From assembly GCF_000002075.1 (NCBI RefSeq), contig NW_004797289.1:451153-515152 (forward strand): 64,000 nt of DNA. Reading direction: 5' to 3'. The notes beneath the pieces were generated by a model. That model did no database searches, was not told where the DNA came from, and worked only from the letters and a program-made list of their open reading frames with translations. Of the stretch, positions 11,101-25,000 are shown piece by piece. Source of the DNA: Aplysia californica (taxonomy: Eukaryota; Mollusca; Gastropoda; Aplysiida; Aplysiidae). Each line of letters begins with the position of its first letter. Position 1 is the stretch's first letter. A program made the position numbers and the translations under genes.

Positions 11101-14100
11101 CGGTTGAGGTGAGATCAGTCCACGGACTGTCCCTCGCCAACACACCTCTTTGGCCTAGGTTTTCCTCTTAGACGGGAGGGTGGCACGGCCCATGCCACTC
11201 AATCGGTTGAGAGCTGAAACCCCATCAAGCCCTGGGTCAATCTTGACGGGAGGGTCACGTACTTTCTCGTTGAGAGTATAGCTCCGGGGTAGCCCTGGCA
11301 CAGCTCTGGTTATCCGAGCTATGTGTCCCCTTGTTGGGCTCCGTGGCGGGCGGGGAGCCCCGGAGTCGAATCAAATAGAAAACTCTCATGGATTCTAAAA
11401 ATCAAAAAGACCCTTCCCCAGCTCCCAACGTTAAAAAGTCTCGGCTCCCGGAAGCGGGTGCGGCCGCCGAGCCGAGCAAACAAACTACTAAAGGAAAAAG
11501 GACCTTTACGACTGCCTCTGCCCTCCCTCCTCTCAGGGAGCTTCCGCGGCAGCCGTACTTGACCATCCGCAGCACCGATGCACAGAAAACGATGACTGAC
11601 TTAAATGTATTTAAGATAGGAGATGCTCTAAGACAGGTTCTGGGATACATTCCTACGAATGTCCAGAAACTGTCCTCTGGTGCTCTCCTCATCAAGTGTG
11701 CATCGGATAATGAACTGGCCGGACTTGAAAAGATAACGACCTTCGGTGGTGTTCCTTGTGTTTCCGAGCGACACCAGAAATTTAACCAGTCGAAGGGCGT
11801 GGTCCGCAGCCATGAGCTGAAGGGCTGCTCCAACCAAGATATTGTGGATAACTGTGAGGGTGTGGTCGAAGCCCGCCGAATTACTATTCGGCGGGGGGAG
11901 TCCACGCTAGAAACGAACACAATAATTCTAACTTTTGATTCGTGCCGCCCTCCAGCCACCGTTCGGGCATCATACTTGGTCTTGGACGTGCGACCCTATG
12001 TGCCGAACCCTCTACGCTGCTTTCAGTGTCAGAAGTTCGGCCATAGTCAGTCGCGATGCCGACGTGCAGCCGTGTGTCCTCGCTGCGGCAAGACTGGGCA
12101 TCCTGAAAAGGAATGCAAGGCTAGTCCTTGCTGCCCAAATTGCCAAGGCCAGCACACAGCCTTCAGCAAGGATTGCCCGACTTGGATTCAAGAACGCGCA
12201 ATCCAAGAGTATAAAGCACGAAATGGCTGCTCTTTTCAAGAAGCCCGAAAAGCTGTCTGCCCGCCAGGTATGACCCCGGTCCCTGGCCGGTCATACGCAA
12301 GCGTACTCCGGCCAGTCACGAAGTCGACCAGTGCTTCCACTGTCGACCCCCCAGAACCCGCGGTCAACAAGAAACTTACTGCGAAACACAAAAAGGTTCC
12401 TCCTAAAACTGTAGTACCCACCTTCCAGGTACCACTAACTAACCGCTTTGGGGTTCTTGGGGAGAATGGGATGGACTCTTCCTCCACCCCCCCTTCTCCC
12501 CCTCACCCCTCCTCTATTACTCCCTCTTCTTCTTCTTCTTCTTCTTCTTCTTCTTCCACCTCACAACCCATCTCTCTGATGGAGATTGAGGTACTCCCTC
12601 CCCCCTCTCCCCAGCCCCCTCTGTCTGCTCCACCTCCCTCTACCCCTCCACTCCCCCCACTACCAACGGAGGATGACATCTCCGACCCCCCTCCCCGGCC
12701 TGACCCCGGGAAGGGCGGAGTCTGTCACTCCTCCAAATCCCCCACTAGACCGCCGTCCAATCCAGGACGGCAACCTAGAAAACACTCTGCCTCCCCCGTA
12801 AGGAGGAGTCAGAGTGCTTCTTCGAAGCCGGGGCCTAAGTGCTCCAAATCAAAAAGTAAAAATTCATAATGGCGGTCCTGCAATGGAATGCCGGCGGAAT
12901 CCGACCTTCCATTGCAGAATTGCAACATTTACAGGCCACACTGTGCCCACGGGTGGCCTGTATTCAAGAAACAAAATTCGCCCCGGCTTCAACCATAGAC
13001 TTAAGAGGATTTACTGCGTACCATCACATTCACACGGAGAACCAGATTGCTTCCGGTGGTACCACCATCTACACCGACAACCACACACTCCACAGACAAG
13101 TACATCTTAAGACGACCCTCCAGGCTATTGCCGTACGGGTCACCCTGCACAGACCAATCACGATCTGCTCAGTTTACATCCCACCAAATTACCCCCTCAA
13201 AATAACCCAACTAAATGAATTAAAGTCCCAGCTCCCAAAACCCTTTATTTTACTAGGTGATTTCAATGCCCACAGCCCCCTTTGGGGAGACAAACCTATA
13301 GACCAGAAAGGTAAAATAATAGAAAACTTTTTATTTCAAAATAACATCTGTCTCTTAAATGATAAATCCCCAACTTTCAGAAACAGAGCCACTTATGGCA
13401 CTTCATCCCTTGACCTTACTTTTTGTACCCCTGAACTAGTCCCAGATCTTGAGTGGTCTGTGCTGGATGACCGTACGGATCATTTCCCAATTCTCCTAAA
13501 AAACAATAGCCTCCAAAACGACCCGATCCCAGAACGCTTCAACTTCAAAAAAGCCGACTGGGACGGGTTTGCCAATCAATGTTCCAAGATTCTTAATCCC
13601 AATTTCGACCACAACTACAACAAATTTCACGAAAAACTCTTAGAAATATGCCACAATCACATTCCAAAAACAAAAACAAAACCCCGGAGGAACAAGATCT
13701 GGTTCTCTTGGGAATGTGAGGACGCAGTAAAGAAAAAGAAGGCAGCGTATCGAAGAGCCGTCAACAACACCACCATAGAAAATAAGATACTTTATTTAAA
13801 GGCTCGAGCTGAGGCACGTAGATGCCTCAGGGAGAGCAAAAGACAATCATTCCAAAAATACATCTCCAAAATCAACAGCCAGACACCACTCAATCAAGTT
13901 TTCCAAATTGCTAAAAAATTCTTAGGTAGACGCACAGACACCATTCGGCACGTCCAGAGGCCGGATGGAACAACAGCTGAAACACAAGTAGACATTGCAA
14001 ACACAATAGCTACATCTCTAGCCAAAAACTCATCCCAAGCAAACTACAACACCTAAACTTCCACTCAAACAACACTGAAACCTACAACGCAGACTTCACA

Positions 14101-17100
14101 ATAGACAAACTAACATCGTGCATCTCAGACCTGGGCGATACAGCCCCGGGACCGGATGACATCCACAACCAGATCATTAGACACTTATCCTCAGAAACAC
14201 TCACACTCCTACTATACATATACAACGACATGTGGTGGTCGCACTCCTTTCCGGAGTCTTGGCGTCTCGCCACTGTCATTCCAATACCCAAACCAAACAA
14301 AGACCACACACACCCATCCAATTACAGACCAATAGCACTAACGAGCTGTCTCTGCAAACTGATTGAAAAAATGATTCACAGGCGACTCATGTGGATTCTG
14401 GAAACGACGGGCTCGCTGAGCGGTCTCCAGTGCGGATTCAGGAAAACTCGATCCACTCTGGATCACCTGGTCCGCCTGGAGACCTTTATACGCGAGACAT
14501 TCGCTGAAAGAGGCCACATGATCGCCATCTTTTTTGGCTTAGAAAAAGCCTTCGACACAACCTGGAAGTACGGCATTCTTCGAGAACTGCATGCACTCAG
14601 CATACGAGGTCACCTCCCTGCCTTCATTGGCAACTTCCTGAAGAACCGTTCCTTCCAGGTTCGTGTCGGATCCTCCCTTTCAGACCCCCACCAACAGGAA
14701 GAAGGAGTCCCCCAGGGGAGCATCCTTTCTCCTCTCCTATTAGAAATTAAAATAAATTCCATAGTGAAAACCCTCCAAAACAACAAAGACAGCTCATTAT
14801 ACGTTGACTTTTTGATATGCTGCCTTTAAAAAAATCCTCATTTGAGATCTATGGAAAGGCAGCTGTAAACGCAGCTGCACAAACTCGAAACGTGGGCAAA
14901 CAATAACGGTTTCAAGTTCTCCCTGTCAAAGACGGTTGCAGTACACTTCTGCTGAACAGGCAGACGTGTGCTGCAGCCGAATTTGACACTATACAGGGAA
15001 AGGATCCCGTCCAGGACCAAGCTCGTTTCCTCTGCGTCATTTTCAACAAAAAACTCACATTCATACCACACATCAAAGACCTTCGTGTGAGGTGCCAGAA
15101 AGCGCTAAACGCTTTGAAAATTCTATCGCATCCGGAGTGGGGCTGGGACTCAAAACACCTTCTCCACTTGTACATCTCCCTTGTCCGGTCCAGGCTTGAC
15201 TACGGCTGTCAAGTCTACGGATCGGCAAAACCACACATCTCAAAAATGCTTGCCCCAATACAGAACCAAGGACTCTGCCTCGCTCTGGGGGCTTTCCACA
15301 CTTCTCCGGTGGAGAGCCTCCAGGCCGAGGCCAACATACCACCACTTTCACTCAGACGCACACAACTCTCACTACAAACAGAGCTCAACACCGGAAAATC
15401 CAGCGCACAACAGCATTTTTAAAACAAACCCAGAAACCATGAACAAATTCCAAAACAACGAAAAACTCATCAAACCCTTCGGCCTCAGAATCCTTGAGGA
15501 CCTCAAAAACTTACACTTTTCCAAACAAGACATCCAACAAATTCTTTTCCCCGACCTCCCTCCGTGGCACCTCACCAAGGCAAAAGTAGATTTACAGCTG
15601 ACCACACACAACAAAGAAAGCACAAACACCAAAACTTTTCAAGCAGAATACAAAAAACTAATAGATAAATACCCTGGTGCGGAGCTCATCTTCACGAACG
15701 GCTTAAAAAAAGACAATGAAGTGGGCGCCGCAGCCCTATCTTCCAACAGTACACGCCAGTGGAGACTCCATCCTGAAGCCTCCATTTTCTCTGCGGAGGC
15801 CACTGCCATTGACATGGCACTGGACTCCGTAGAAAATTCTCCAAACAAATCTTTCCTAATCCTTTCTGACTCTCTGTCTTGCATCACCTCACTCACAAAC
15901 TACACACTCTTACACCCAAAAATAGTTAGGCTACAACAAAAAATTCACACACTATCCGAGACCGGAAAAAACATCATGTTCGCATGGATACCTAGCCATG
16001 TGGGCGTCCGAGGAAACGAGCAGGTAGACGACCTGGTGAAGAAAGCTTCATCCCTTCTGCTGGGATCAACGACAAACACTCTCCCGCAGACTGACTTTAG
16101 AAATAAAGTCACTGGGAAAAGCAGAAAAAAAATAAACTATATGAAATAAAGCCCAAACTAGAACAACGAAATCCTTCGGACCTCTCCAGAAGAGACGAAG
16201 TCATTTTTACTCGATTGCGCATCGGACACACGGCCCTGACCCACAAATACCTCCTACAGGGAGATGAGAAGCCGTTCTGTGTCAGATGCGACACAGATTT
16301 TACCGTTAGACACATCTTAACCGAATGTCTAGACTTTGGAGAGATCCGAAGGAAATGTTATAAATGCAAGAAATTGCAAGACATTTTTTTCCGTCGTTGG
16401 TCCCAGCAAAATTTTGAATTTTATGAAGGCCATTGGCCTTTATGGCAAATTGTAAAGTAAAACTGTACTATTTAAAATTTTTATGTCAACTAGAAAAAAT
16501 TGTTTTAGATTGAAAATATATGTATATTTACACTGGTTTTTAAACATTATAAGATTTAACTACTGACCCAAGCCAGCCGTACAACGAACTGTTGTGAACA
16601 AGACCAACTTGTGTTTCGCGCACTCAAATGACCGTACGCAGTTGCGAGCGCCGTAAAACCCTATACTACTAAATTTCACCCTCAAGAATGTCACCTTTGT
16701 GAATGTCACCTTTGTGAATGTCACCTTTGTGAATGTCAACTTTGTAAATGTCATCCTAGTGACAATTGGTTGTGCCCCTAAACCTTTTAACACCTACATA
16801 AGCCTTGCATCATCAAAATTGGTAAACGCCACATTTGCCAAGAGCTGTCGTGCGCATTTATTGAAAATTGTCCTTTTGACTGACTTTCGAAAAAAAGGTA
16901 TGTAGCCCAATTTTATGCTGAGTGATGCCCCTTTTACCAGGTTTTTCTTTTGCAGATATTGACTGTCATTAGGATTTTTAAAATCTCTGGTTCAAATGTA
17001 GTATTTATGATCTACGTCACCTTTTGAATGTTTCAACAGACAAATTGCTACTTTAGAATTACAAAGTTTTATCTGACATTTTTGGCCGTTTTCAGTTACT

Positions 17101-19011
17101 AAGACCATGAGGTCAGAGACCAAATCTTCTATCTGTTCTGTCAAAATTATAAGGTTATTCAGAGTCATTATCAAGATATGCCAAGAACTGTGTACTAGAA
17201 AAAGCTTGACATGTTGTGGAACTCAAAATTTTTTACGTTAAATTTCTCAAAACTAGGTACTGAGCAAATAGAATTTGGTAATTCTAGAGTGCGAATTGTC
17301 TCATTTCTGAACAAAATAACTTTAGGATTTTTATAATTTAACAGATTTTTGCGATTGGCCTGTAATCCAGTTGAGTGGACGTTCGGGAAAATTTCAACCT
17401 CACCCCGAATGGAAAATGAAGTAAGTTAATCGCAGAAATTAATTTATGTGTTTAGACTCGAAATTTCAATTTTTTTACTTGTATTGTTATTTCAGTTCTA
17501 AATCCTTGACTGAATACCGCAGTACAACTCTCTTTTCCCCTTTTTTTGGTTGTTGATGGCGCAAAAGGGTCCTGTCCTTTCAGATTGTATCAGTGGCCTG
17601 GCGGCTACATCTTCTTTAAACTTAATAGTGTCACTGAGATTTGTAGGTAAATGTGAAATATAGTATATGGTTGCAGGATATGAAAGGGTGAGTTGTGTGC
17701 AAAGGAATATATTATACCAACTGTGTTTTTCTCTAACCGTGTAACTGGAACAATTGGGTCGACACGGATTTGTTTTAAACGGGTCAGAAGCCATTTCAGC
17801 ATATTTTCTATTTATATGGGAGGTCATCATGCACTATAAACAGCACAAACGGTTAAGTGTTCTAATCGCACCTCGACAAAAGTACAGCCTCCCTCTCTCA
17901 CTCTATCCGTGTAACTGGAAACATGCTGAAGTTCACATCGGAGCTTCACATTTTGTCTTCTTATGCCACAATTTACGCATAAAAGGTAAGAGTTTTGTTG
18001 ATTTCATACAAATCATGATTTGTGCAGTAATTCATTTGTCAATGTACTTTGTAAGCCTTTTCCAGCCAGACATAGTCTATTACACGAATAGACTGTAATG
18101 ATTTGTTCAAGCGAATGGTGCCCCTAGACGCGCATCAGTCCCTGCTTCGAGATAAACGATTTCGCTCTAAGCGTGTATCTGTCAGTTACACGCTTATAAG
18201 CAGCGGTCAATTTGACATTCCCTGCTGCTTTTAAACACTTGCACAGTTAGATATGACTATTTATGCCTATTTTATTGTACTAAAATTTGACTAGGCCTAG
18301 CTAAGCTATTTTTTCTCGGAGATCAAGAAACTAATCTCTTTTGAGTCTAAAAGATAAAAAACATGTTTAACCTTAAACTGAAAAATAATGATTTCACACT
18401 GTTAATAAGAATTGTATTATTGTTATGTCTCAGCAAAGGGTACAAATCTATAGCTAAGGAGAGCCCATAATGGAACATGATCTTGAGAAAAAAGGATATT
18501 CCAAAATTCAAGAAAACATGTTGATTGAGATACCGAGCCCATACCAAGTGAAGATATTGGAGTAGAGGACATGGGAAGGGAAGACAGTCTATAAGAAGGG
18601 TGTGTTATGAACCAACAGCAAGTCAGCAGATTTCCAGTTACCTCAGGTGAATGAGCATCTCAATTTGTCCACTGGAGAGGTCAACGATGTTAGGGGAGAC
18701 AAAAATTGAAAGAGAGAAAGAGATCGGGTGGCACAAGATATAGATGGTCTGGGGCATTTTGTGAATTTCAATTTATTTTATTGGTCGTATATTATTATTT
18801 CTTTAAAACATGCATGACTATACTTAACAATTTGTTCCTGTTCATCAGGCATTCCTCTCCATTGTTGTTTAAATGGAAATTTGATTAATGTTTATCATTG
18901 CTATTTTTTAAAGTACCAGGCATAAAGCTTGGTTTCACCGTTGCTGAAACACCTTGTTTTTTTTTTAGTTCATTTGTTTGTTTTGTTTTGTTTGTGTGTG
19001 CATGTAGTGTA

Positions 19012-19046
<35 letters not shown>

Positions 19047-22000
19047 NNNNNNNNNNNNNNNNNNNNNNNNNNNNNNNNNNNNNNNNNNNNNNNNNNNNNN
19101 NNNNNNNNNNNNNNNNNNNNNNNNNNNNNNNNNNNNNNNNNNNNNNNNNNNNNNNNNNNNNNNNNNNNNNNNNNNNNNNNNNNNNNNNNNNNNNNNNNNN
19201 NNNNNNNNNNNNNNNNCACACACACACACACAAATATACAAACACACAAAAACACAAGTACACACATACACATACAAAAGCACACACACACATACAAAAG
19301 CACACCCACACAAGCACATACACACAAGCACACACACAAGCACACACACTCAAACACACACACACACACACACACACACTCTCACCCACACACACACATA
19401 CACACACAAACACACACACAAATACTCAAACACACAAAAACACAAGTACACACACACAGACTCACTCACACTCATACAAAAGCACACTCACACACACGCA
19501 CACACACTGTGTGTTTGAAACCTAATTGTGTTATTGGCTGCTCCCTTAATGCCTAGCTTGTTCCTGTGGCTGATTGTGTCGTGCTCTAATTGCGCGTCTC
19601 TCTGACCGTGTTAGTGCCCGACAATATTTTGTGCGATAACCGCGTAACTGGAAAACCAGCAAAATGATGTAACTTTTTCTTAAAGAATAACAATGAGGGC
19701 ACGGGTAGTCCTCTAGCAAGCCTAATTAAACAAAAACGAACAAATTTGGGGAGTACTCCGAGAAATACGTTTTTACTCTCTCCTGAAAAATTTCAAAACC
19801 AGTTACATGGTTAGAGAAAAACACTGTCGATATGTATGCTCGTGTCAGAGTTTTTTGTGCTGGGGCTTGTGTGCATGATGGCTTTTAAATGAATATTGGA
19901 AATGATGTTGACTGAGGTAGAGTATGGGAATGACCTAATGCTTTAAAAAAAAATAAGGAGTCCGTTGTTAACACAGTCTTATGGTATTTCTCAATCAGGC
20001 TGGAGGTAGCCTCCATTTTTGAGCAGAAAAATGGTTACTATGATCTGACAGGCCTAATTTGTTGTTCATCGTCTGTACCAAGCATTTGTATTGGTCCGTC
20101 TTGGTCTCTTGTAAAGTTGTAACTTGCCGGCATTTTTCTCTTCCGTCATAGAGGCACTCACAGACTTTTTCCGCTCTCTATTTTTCTTTTTCAGCGTAAC
20201 TGTAATTATTATGCTGTGCTTTATTGTGCTCAAGATTTACACAAATACGCTGACATAAGTGTGAGACCTGGGCACCTAAGTTTCTTTTTTTCAATCTAAC
20301 ATTTTATGAGCCTTCAATTGTATGCTTGGCAGTTTTCAGAGGTTTTGTTTTCCTTGTCACAATAAGTTTCTTAAAAACTTTCTTTGAATTTCTTTTTTCC
20401 TCCAGCATTGCATCTGAGGGTATGATGATAATACTGCTCATGTTGATCTTACCATGGCCTCTTTGTCTAGTTTCTTTGATATTTTCTTTATTCATTAGAT
20501 AGAAAAAAAATGTGTTTGTGTGGTGTGTATGTGTGCATGTGTATGTGTCTGTGTATGTGTGTGTGTCTGTGTTTAGTGTGAGTGTGTTGTCGTGTGCATG
20601 TGTATCTTATTCATTTACCATGCTGTAACAAATTTCTCTTTTTAGTGATTATTATTATCTTGTCTTGTCTCATCTCGCCTAGTCTTATCTCATCTCATCT
20701 TGTCTTGTCTTGTCTCATCTTGTCTCGTCTCGTCTCATCTCATCTTACCTTATCTCTTACAACGTCATCAGTTCTAAGTTGTAAATGTAACTGACTCTTT
20801 GTCTTTTACAGAAATTTGTTCTGCACATGGGAACTTCGGAAAAGCCCCAATTTCTATCCGGAAGGTTTCAGAGTGAAAATAGACAACAACTTTTCTGAGA
20901 CAAGCAAGAACAGATTCAGTGTTTTTGAAGGTAAGTCCGGTCAGTGTACTGATTGGTCTACCTCTATCGGTTCTAGGTCAATTTTGTCTCGTTTGTGTAG
21001 TTGGGCCAGGGCAGAAATTTCAGGCAGGTTAGCGAATGCTTATGAAACGGATTGTAATTAAATGTAATTTTATTGCAAAAGTATACCGTTAACACCCCTT
21101 TCGAGGCTATTTAAGTCCTTTATCTCCGGCAAGCTGCTCCCACCAGCTTATGGTCAAAGCCGTTGTGTGGGTGATCCGCTGGCAGCGGCTAGGTTGCATT
21201 CTTTTATGATGACATCAACTTTATACTAATTTTTGACAGTATCTGGAAAAAGTCTTTCTCACCAGGAGTTTGTTCATTTGATGAAGAATTATCGAAAGAA
21301 GTTAATACGTTTTGATTTATTGACCGATTTAGTGATTAGTATGTCACTCTGAATTTCATACCAAAAGAGGGCTTTATCATTGGGGGGGGGGGACCTCGCT
21401 CTGAAGATAAAGGTTAAGGATGTGTGACATCCCATCTTCGATAGTACAGAGCCAAGAAAAGGGAGCCCTGAAAACTCCCCAAAGAGTCAATGTTCATGAA
21501 CACCGAATTGGACCACAGTCCAGCATGATACCAACTGTGTTATCTGCACATCCACCAAAAGGAAATATTCGAGAAAAATGCTGACCTCAACAGGACCAAA
21601 TAATAACAATGGATCACATATTTCCACTGTGTGAATGCTCAAGTTTGCAGGGAAAAACAGTCAAACTTATTCATTCATTATATGAAAAAGAGATTAGATA
21701 TTGTCTCTATCTTTGTATGTCTCTGTCTCTCTCTTTCTCTGTCTGTGGATGGTTGGTGGGTGCTCTTTTGTGGTTTGCTCCTTCTTTCTTATCAATCATC
21801 TATTGTTCTGATCTCGCTACCTTCTTTTTTGTTTGCTACACTCTTGTAACACCTCTAATTTTTGGCACTTATATATGACCCTATTGTGTTGCAAGTGCTA
21901 TAAAACTCTTACTAAAATTTTCTAAGTCTTTCTCCCCATCTCCCTCTCTCTCTCTCTCTCTCTCCCTCCTCCCCCCCCCTCTCTCTCTCTCACACACACC

Positions 22001-25000
22001 CATCTCTCTCTTTCTTTCTTATGACAAATGAGTGATGTTAAACAACCTACTAGGGCCTGTTATAAGATGAGGTCTTCAAGTGGCGAGTCTGAAACGGACA
22101 TCAGTGATCATGGTTCATCACTCATTTGTCTGCTTGGATGCTCTAAAAAAACATCTATGTTAAAACTGGTCTTTTCACATCACCCATCTGTTCAAGTTCT
22201 CTCGGTAAATTATTGTTGGTCTCTTACTGAGGTCATGGTCCTTGTTCAAGTGTCTTGGTATTTAGTGCATGAAGACATAATGTGTGGCTGATCTTTAACC
22301 TCCTGCTCTCACTGGAAATGTTGAAAGCAAAAGAGCCTGAGATAAATCAGCAATAACTTACGTTGAGAACTTGAGCATATGGATGACAGGGAAAGATCAG
22401 GATAACACAGGATTTTTTAGAGCATTCGTGCAGAGAAATGAGTGGTGAAACATGATCATCAGTGTCTGTTTCAAATCTAGCTCTTGAAGAAATAATGGAA
22501 AATAGGCAAAGTGCCCTCCTGTTTTTCTGCACATTGTTGGCATACAGTAGCCTTTTGCATTTTGACAGACGACCTTAAAGCAGGATGCATGATACAGCTT
22601 TGCCTGGGTGGTAGACATAGAGGAGGTAGATTACCCAAGTACTGCTTCTCTCACTTCTGATCTTGAATTCCTTGATATGCTCCTGAGGAGAGACATTGTC
22701 AGTACATTTGGAATCAAAGAAGGTGCTAGGGTGTGCAGTATCGTAAATGTATCGACAAAAAAAGGTGGGTGATTGGTAGATCGTTCTGCTATGGTTTGCT
22801 CCTTCTTCTGTCTTTGTATTACTGTGTTCTTGAAATGTTGCTATGGCTTGGTGATTTGCTGAAATCTACACCAGGTGGTACTCATCTGTGTAATTATGAG
22901 ATCAAGTTGTGTAATATACAATTTACACTTTTGCATAGCTCACAGTGGTTCAAGATGCTTCCTTATTTTAATTGTATCGCACATCTTCAAGTTACTTTTC
23001 TTTTGGGGATAGCTGGAGGGTGCCACTGGTAGATCCTACTTCTTTACTTTTCTTTTTTGTTTTTGTACCTCTTTCTTTCTCTTTGTGGGCACTAAAAAAC
23101 TGTTATTGTGTGGATGTGCTTCTCTTTGTGTGGGCAAAACAAAATAAACACACTGGCTCAGGGTGCTTCATATCTTTAATTCTTTTTGGATATATCTTGC
23201 ATGACTTTTTTACTCCTCAGTTGGCCAAAATGAAGTTGTGAAAATTGCTGACGTCCACCAGGACTATGGCAGAAACTTGTGGATGTATTTGGATGGTGGT
23301 GCACGCTTAGAGGTCCAGATTTTGTCTGCATCTGAGAACCTTTCTCCTATTACCTTCGACTTTGATTATGAAATTGTGCATTCTTTTCCAAGTAAGAAAA
23401 TTATCTGTTTGAATGTATTATTCTTTACTCTTTACTAAGTAAGAAAATATCTCTTTGAACATTTAACTCTTTTATTCTTTTCCTAGTAAAAATATCCATT
23501 TGAATGTGGACCTTTTTATTTTTTACCAAGTAAGGAAAAATGTTTTGCTTTGCCAAGATGTATTCTGAATGTCTCTAAATGAAAGTGTGGTGTAAAGGTT
23601 GGATTTATATGAATCAGTTTACTGTTCATTTCTGTATGCAATGGGAGACCCTCATTAATAAGCAAAACACTATTCTGGACAAGACAGTATGGCTCAAATG
23701 CAAGATATAGTATCTGCCAAAATCCACACAATAGATACTGGTGATTTATTATGCATTTCTCCATGTACGTGCTAAAAAGGATCTATGAATGGTAAAATCT
23801 GTCATTTTGCCGGTGGTTTTATTTTGTAATGTATGATTTTCCCAGCATTTTGGCATGTGCTTATATGAACAGTTTGACAACAAAACGGGACAAATTCCAT
23901 TTTTGAAGTTTAGATGAAACTAATATCGTCATAATTAGAGAGTGAAGCACATTTCAGGGTCAAAACATAATTTTTCCTCTTTGAAGAATTGCTGAAAGTG
24001 AGGCTTCATTGTACAAAACGCAACAAAGGCGATAGACCTGTTTTGACAAGCTACAACATACTCTCTGTGTGCCAATTAAGTTCTTTCCTTGAGTCACCTG
24101 ACTTTCATTGTGGGCGACAAAAATTTGTCGTCGGTTGTTTTCCTTCCTTATTATTGTATTGTGGATCTTTCGCGTTTTAAATTGTCTAAAGTGTGTGGAG
24201 TTCTCAATTTAAAGGACAGGAGTCCAACATGGATTTCATCATACAACAAATGTCAACTAAGCCATACATCAGGTTTACCCCAAAAACGAAACTTATTTAG
24301 TAAATGGTTGAAGAACAGAAATCTTCATTTTTCTCAACACTGGAAAAATGGATATGTCACATTTTGTCGCAAATTTGTTCCTGTATATTAAATCGAGTAT
24401 GTACTTGAAAAGAGCCCCCTCTCAGTTCATTCATAGAATATGGACCTTCAGTTATCAGTTGCACCAGAAGATAATCCTATCCTTAGTATCTGTTAACTCA
24501 TTGAGGCCGTGCGTTCTGGTCGTTCAATTTGTTCAAACAGATTTTTTGTTCGTTTTTTTAATGTGAAACTTTTAAAGGCATGCAACAACTTACATACAAT
24601 GAAATATGCAAACTCTGGGTTCTGATTTGTGTATGATGGATTGAAATGTGCAGAAACTTGGCCTTAGCTCTGCTGCTGTTCGGACATATATGTCTACTAC
24701 GTTCTCAAAGAGTTAACTGATGTGATGATCTCTTCACAGGACAATGCGGCGCCTATGGACTGAAGGCTCTTGCTTCTCCCCAGCTGGCACACACCGTCAT
24801 GTACCCCAATTTTTTCCCCCGGTTAGTGCTTGTAATTAGTGTGTTCTGTTAATTTATGCGTGTTTGTGTGTTTGTGTATGTGTGTTTGTGTTCGTGTGTG
24901 TGCTTGTGTGTGCTTGATTGTGTGCTTGTGTGTGTGTGTGTGTGTGTGTGCGTACGCAATGTTTTTTTTAAAATGTTGGTGTTTTTACATCCCCATAGAT

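Larger units (their letters stand above)
10816..16671 (+). mobile_element. I/Nimb-like LINE copy 2, full length, broken ORF2
   Basis: This copy runs from the same 5' end as copy 1 (ACCCCCAGTGGGTCGG) with leader and TATAAAT (10837-10843), intact ORF1, then ORF2 with endonuclease, reverse transcriptase, RNase H and a C-terminal zinc finger, and a 3' tail ending in the GCGAGCGCCGTAAAAC block. A gag-like ORF1 with three CCHC knuckles plus RNase H fits the I superfamily; the Nimb-like label is inference. ORF2 has at least four or five frame breaks, so the copy cannot move itself. Confidence 0.9.

Noticed and set aside
16684-16760. CRISPR-like repeat
   Set aside because: Units are directly adjacent with no spacers, in a eukaryotic intron.
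18885-19556. Several long frames on both strands through the gap
   Set aside because: They are translations of GT/CA repeats and N bases.
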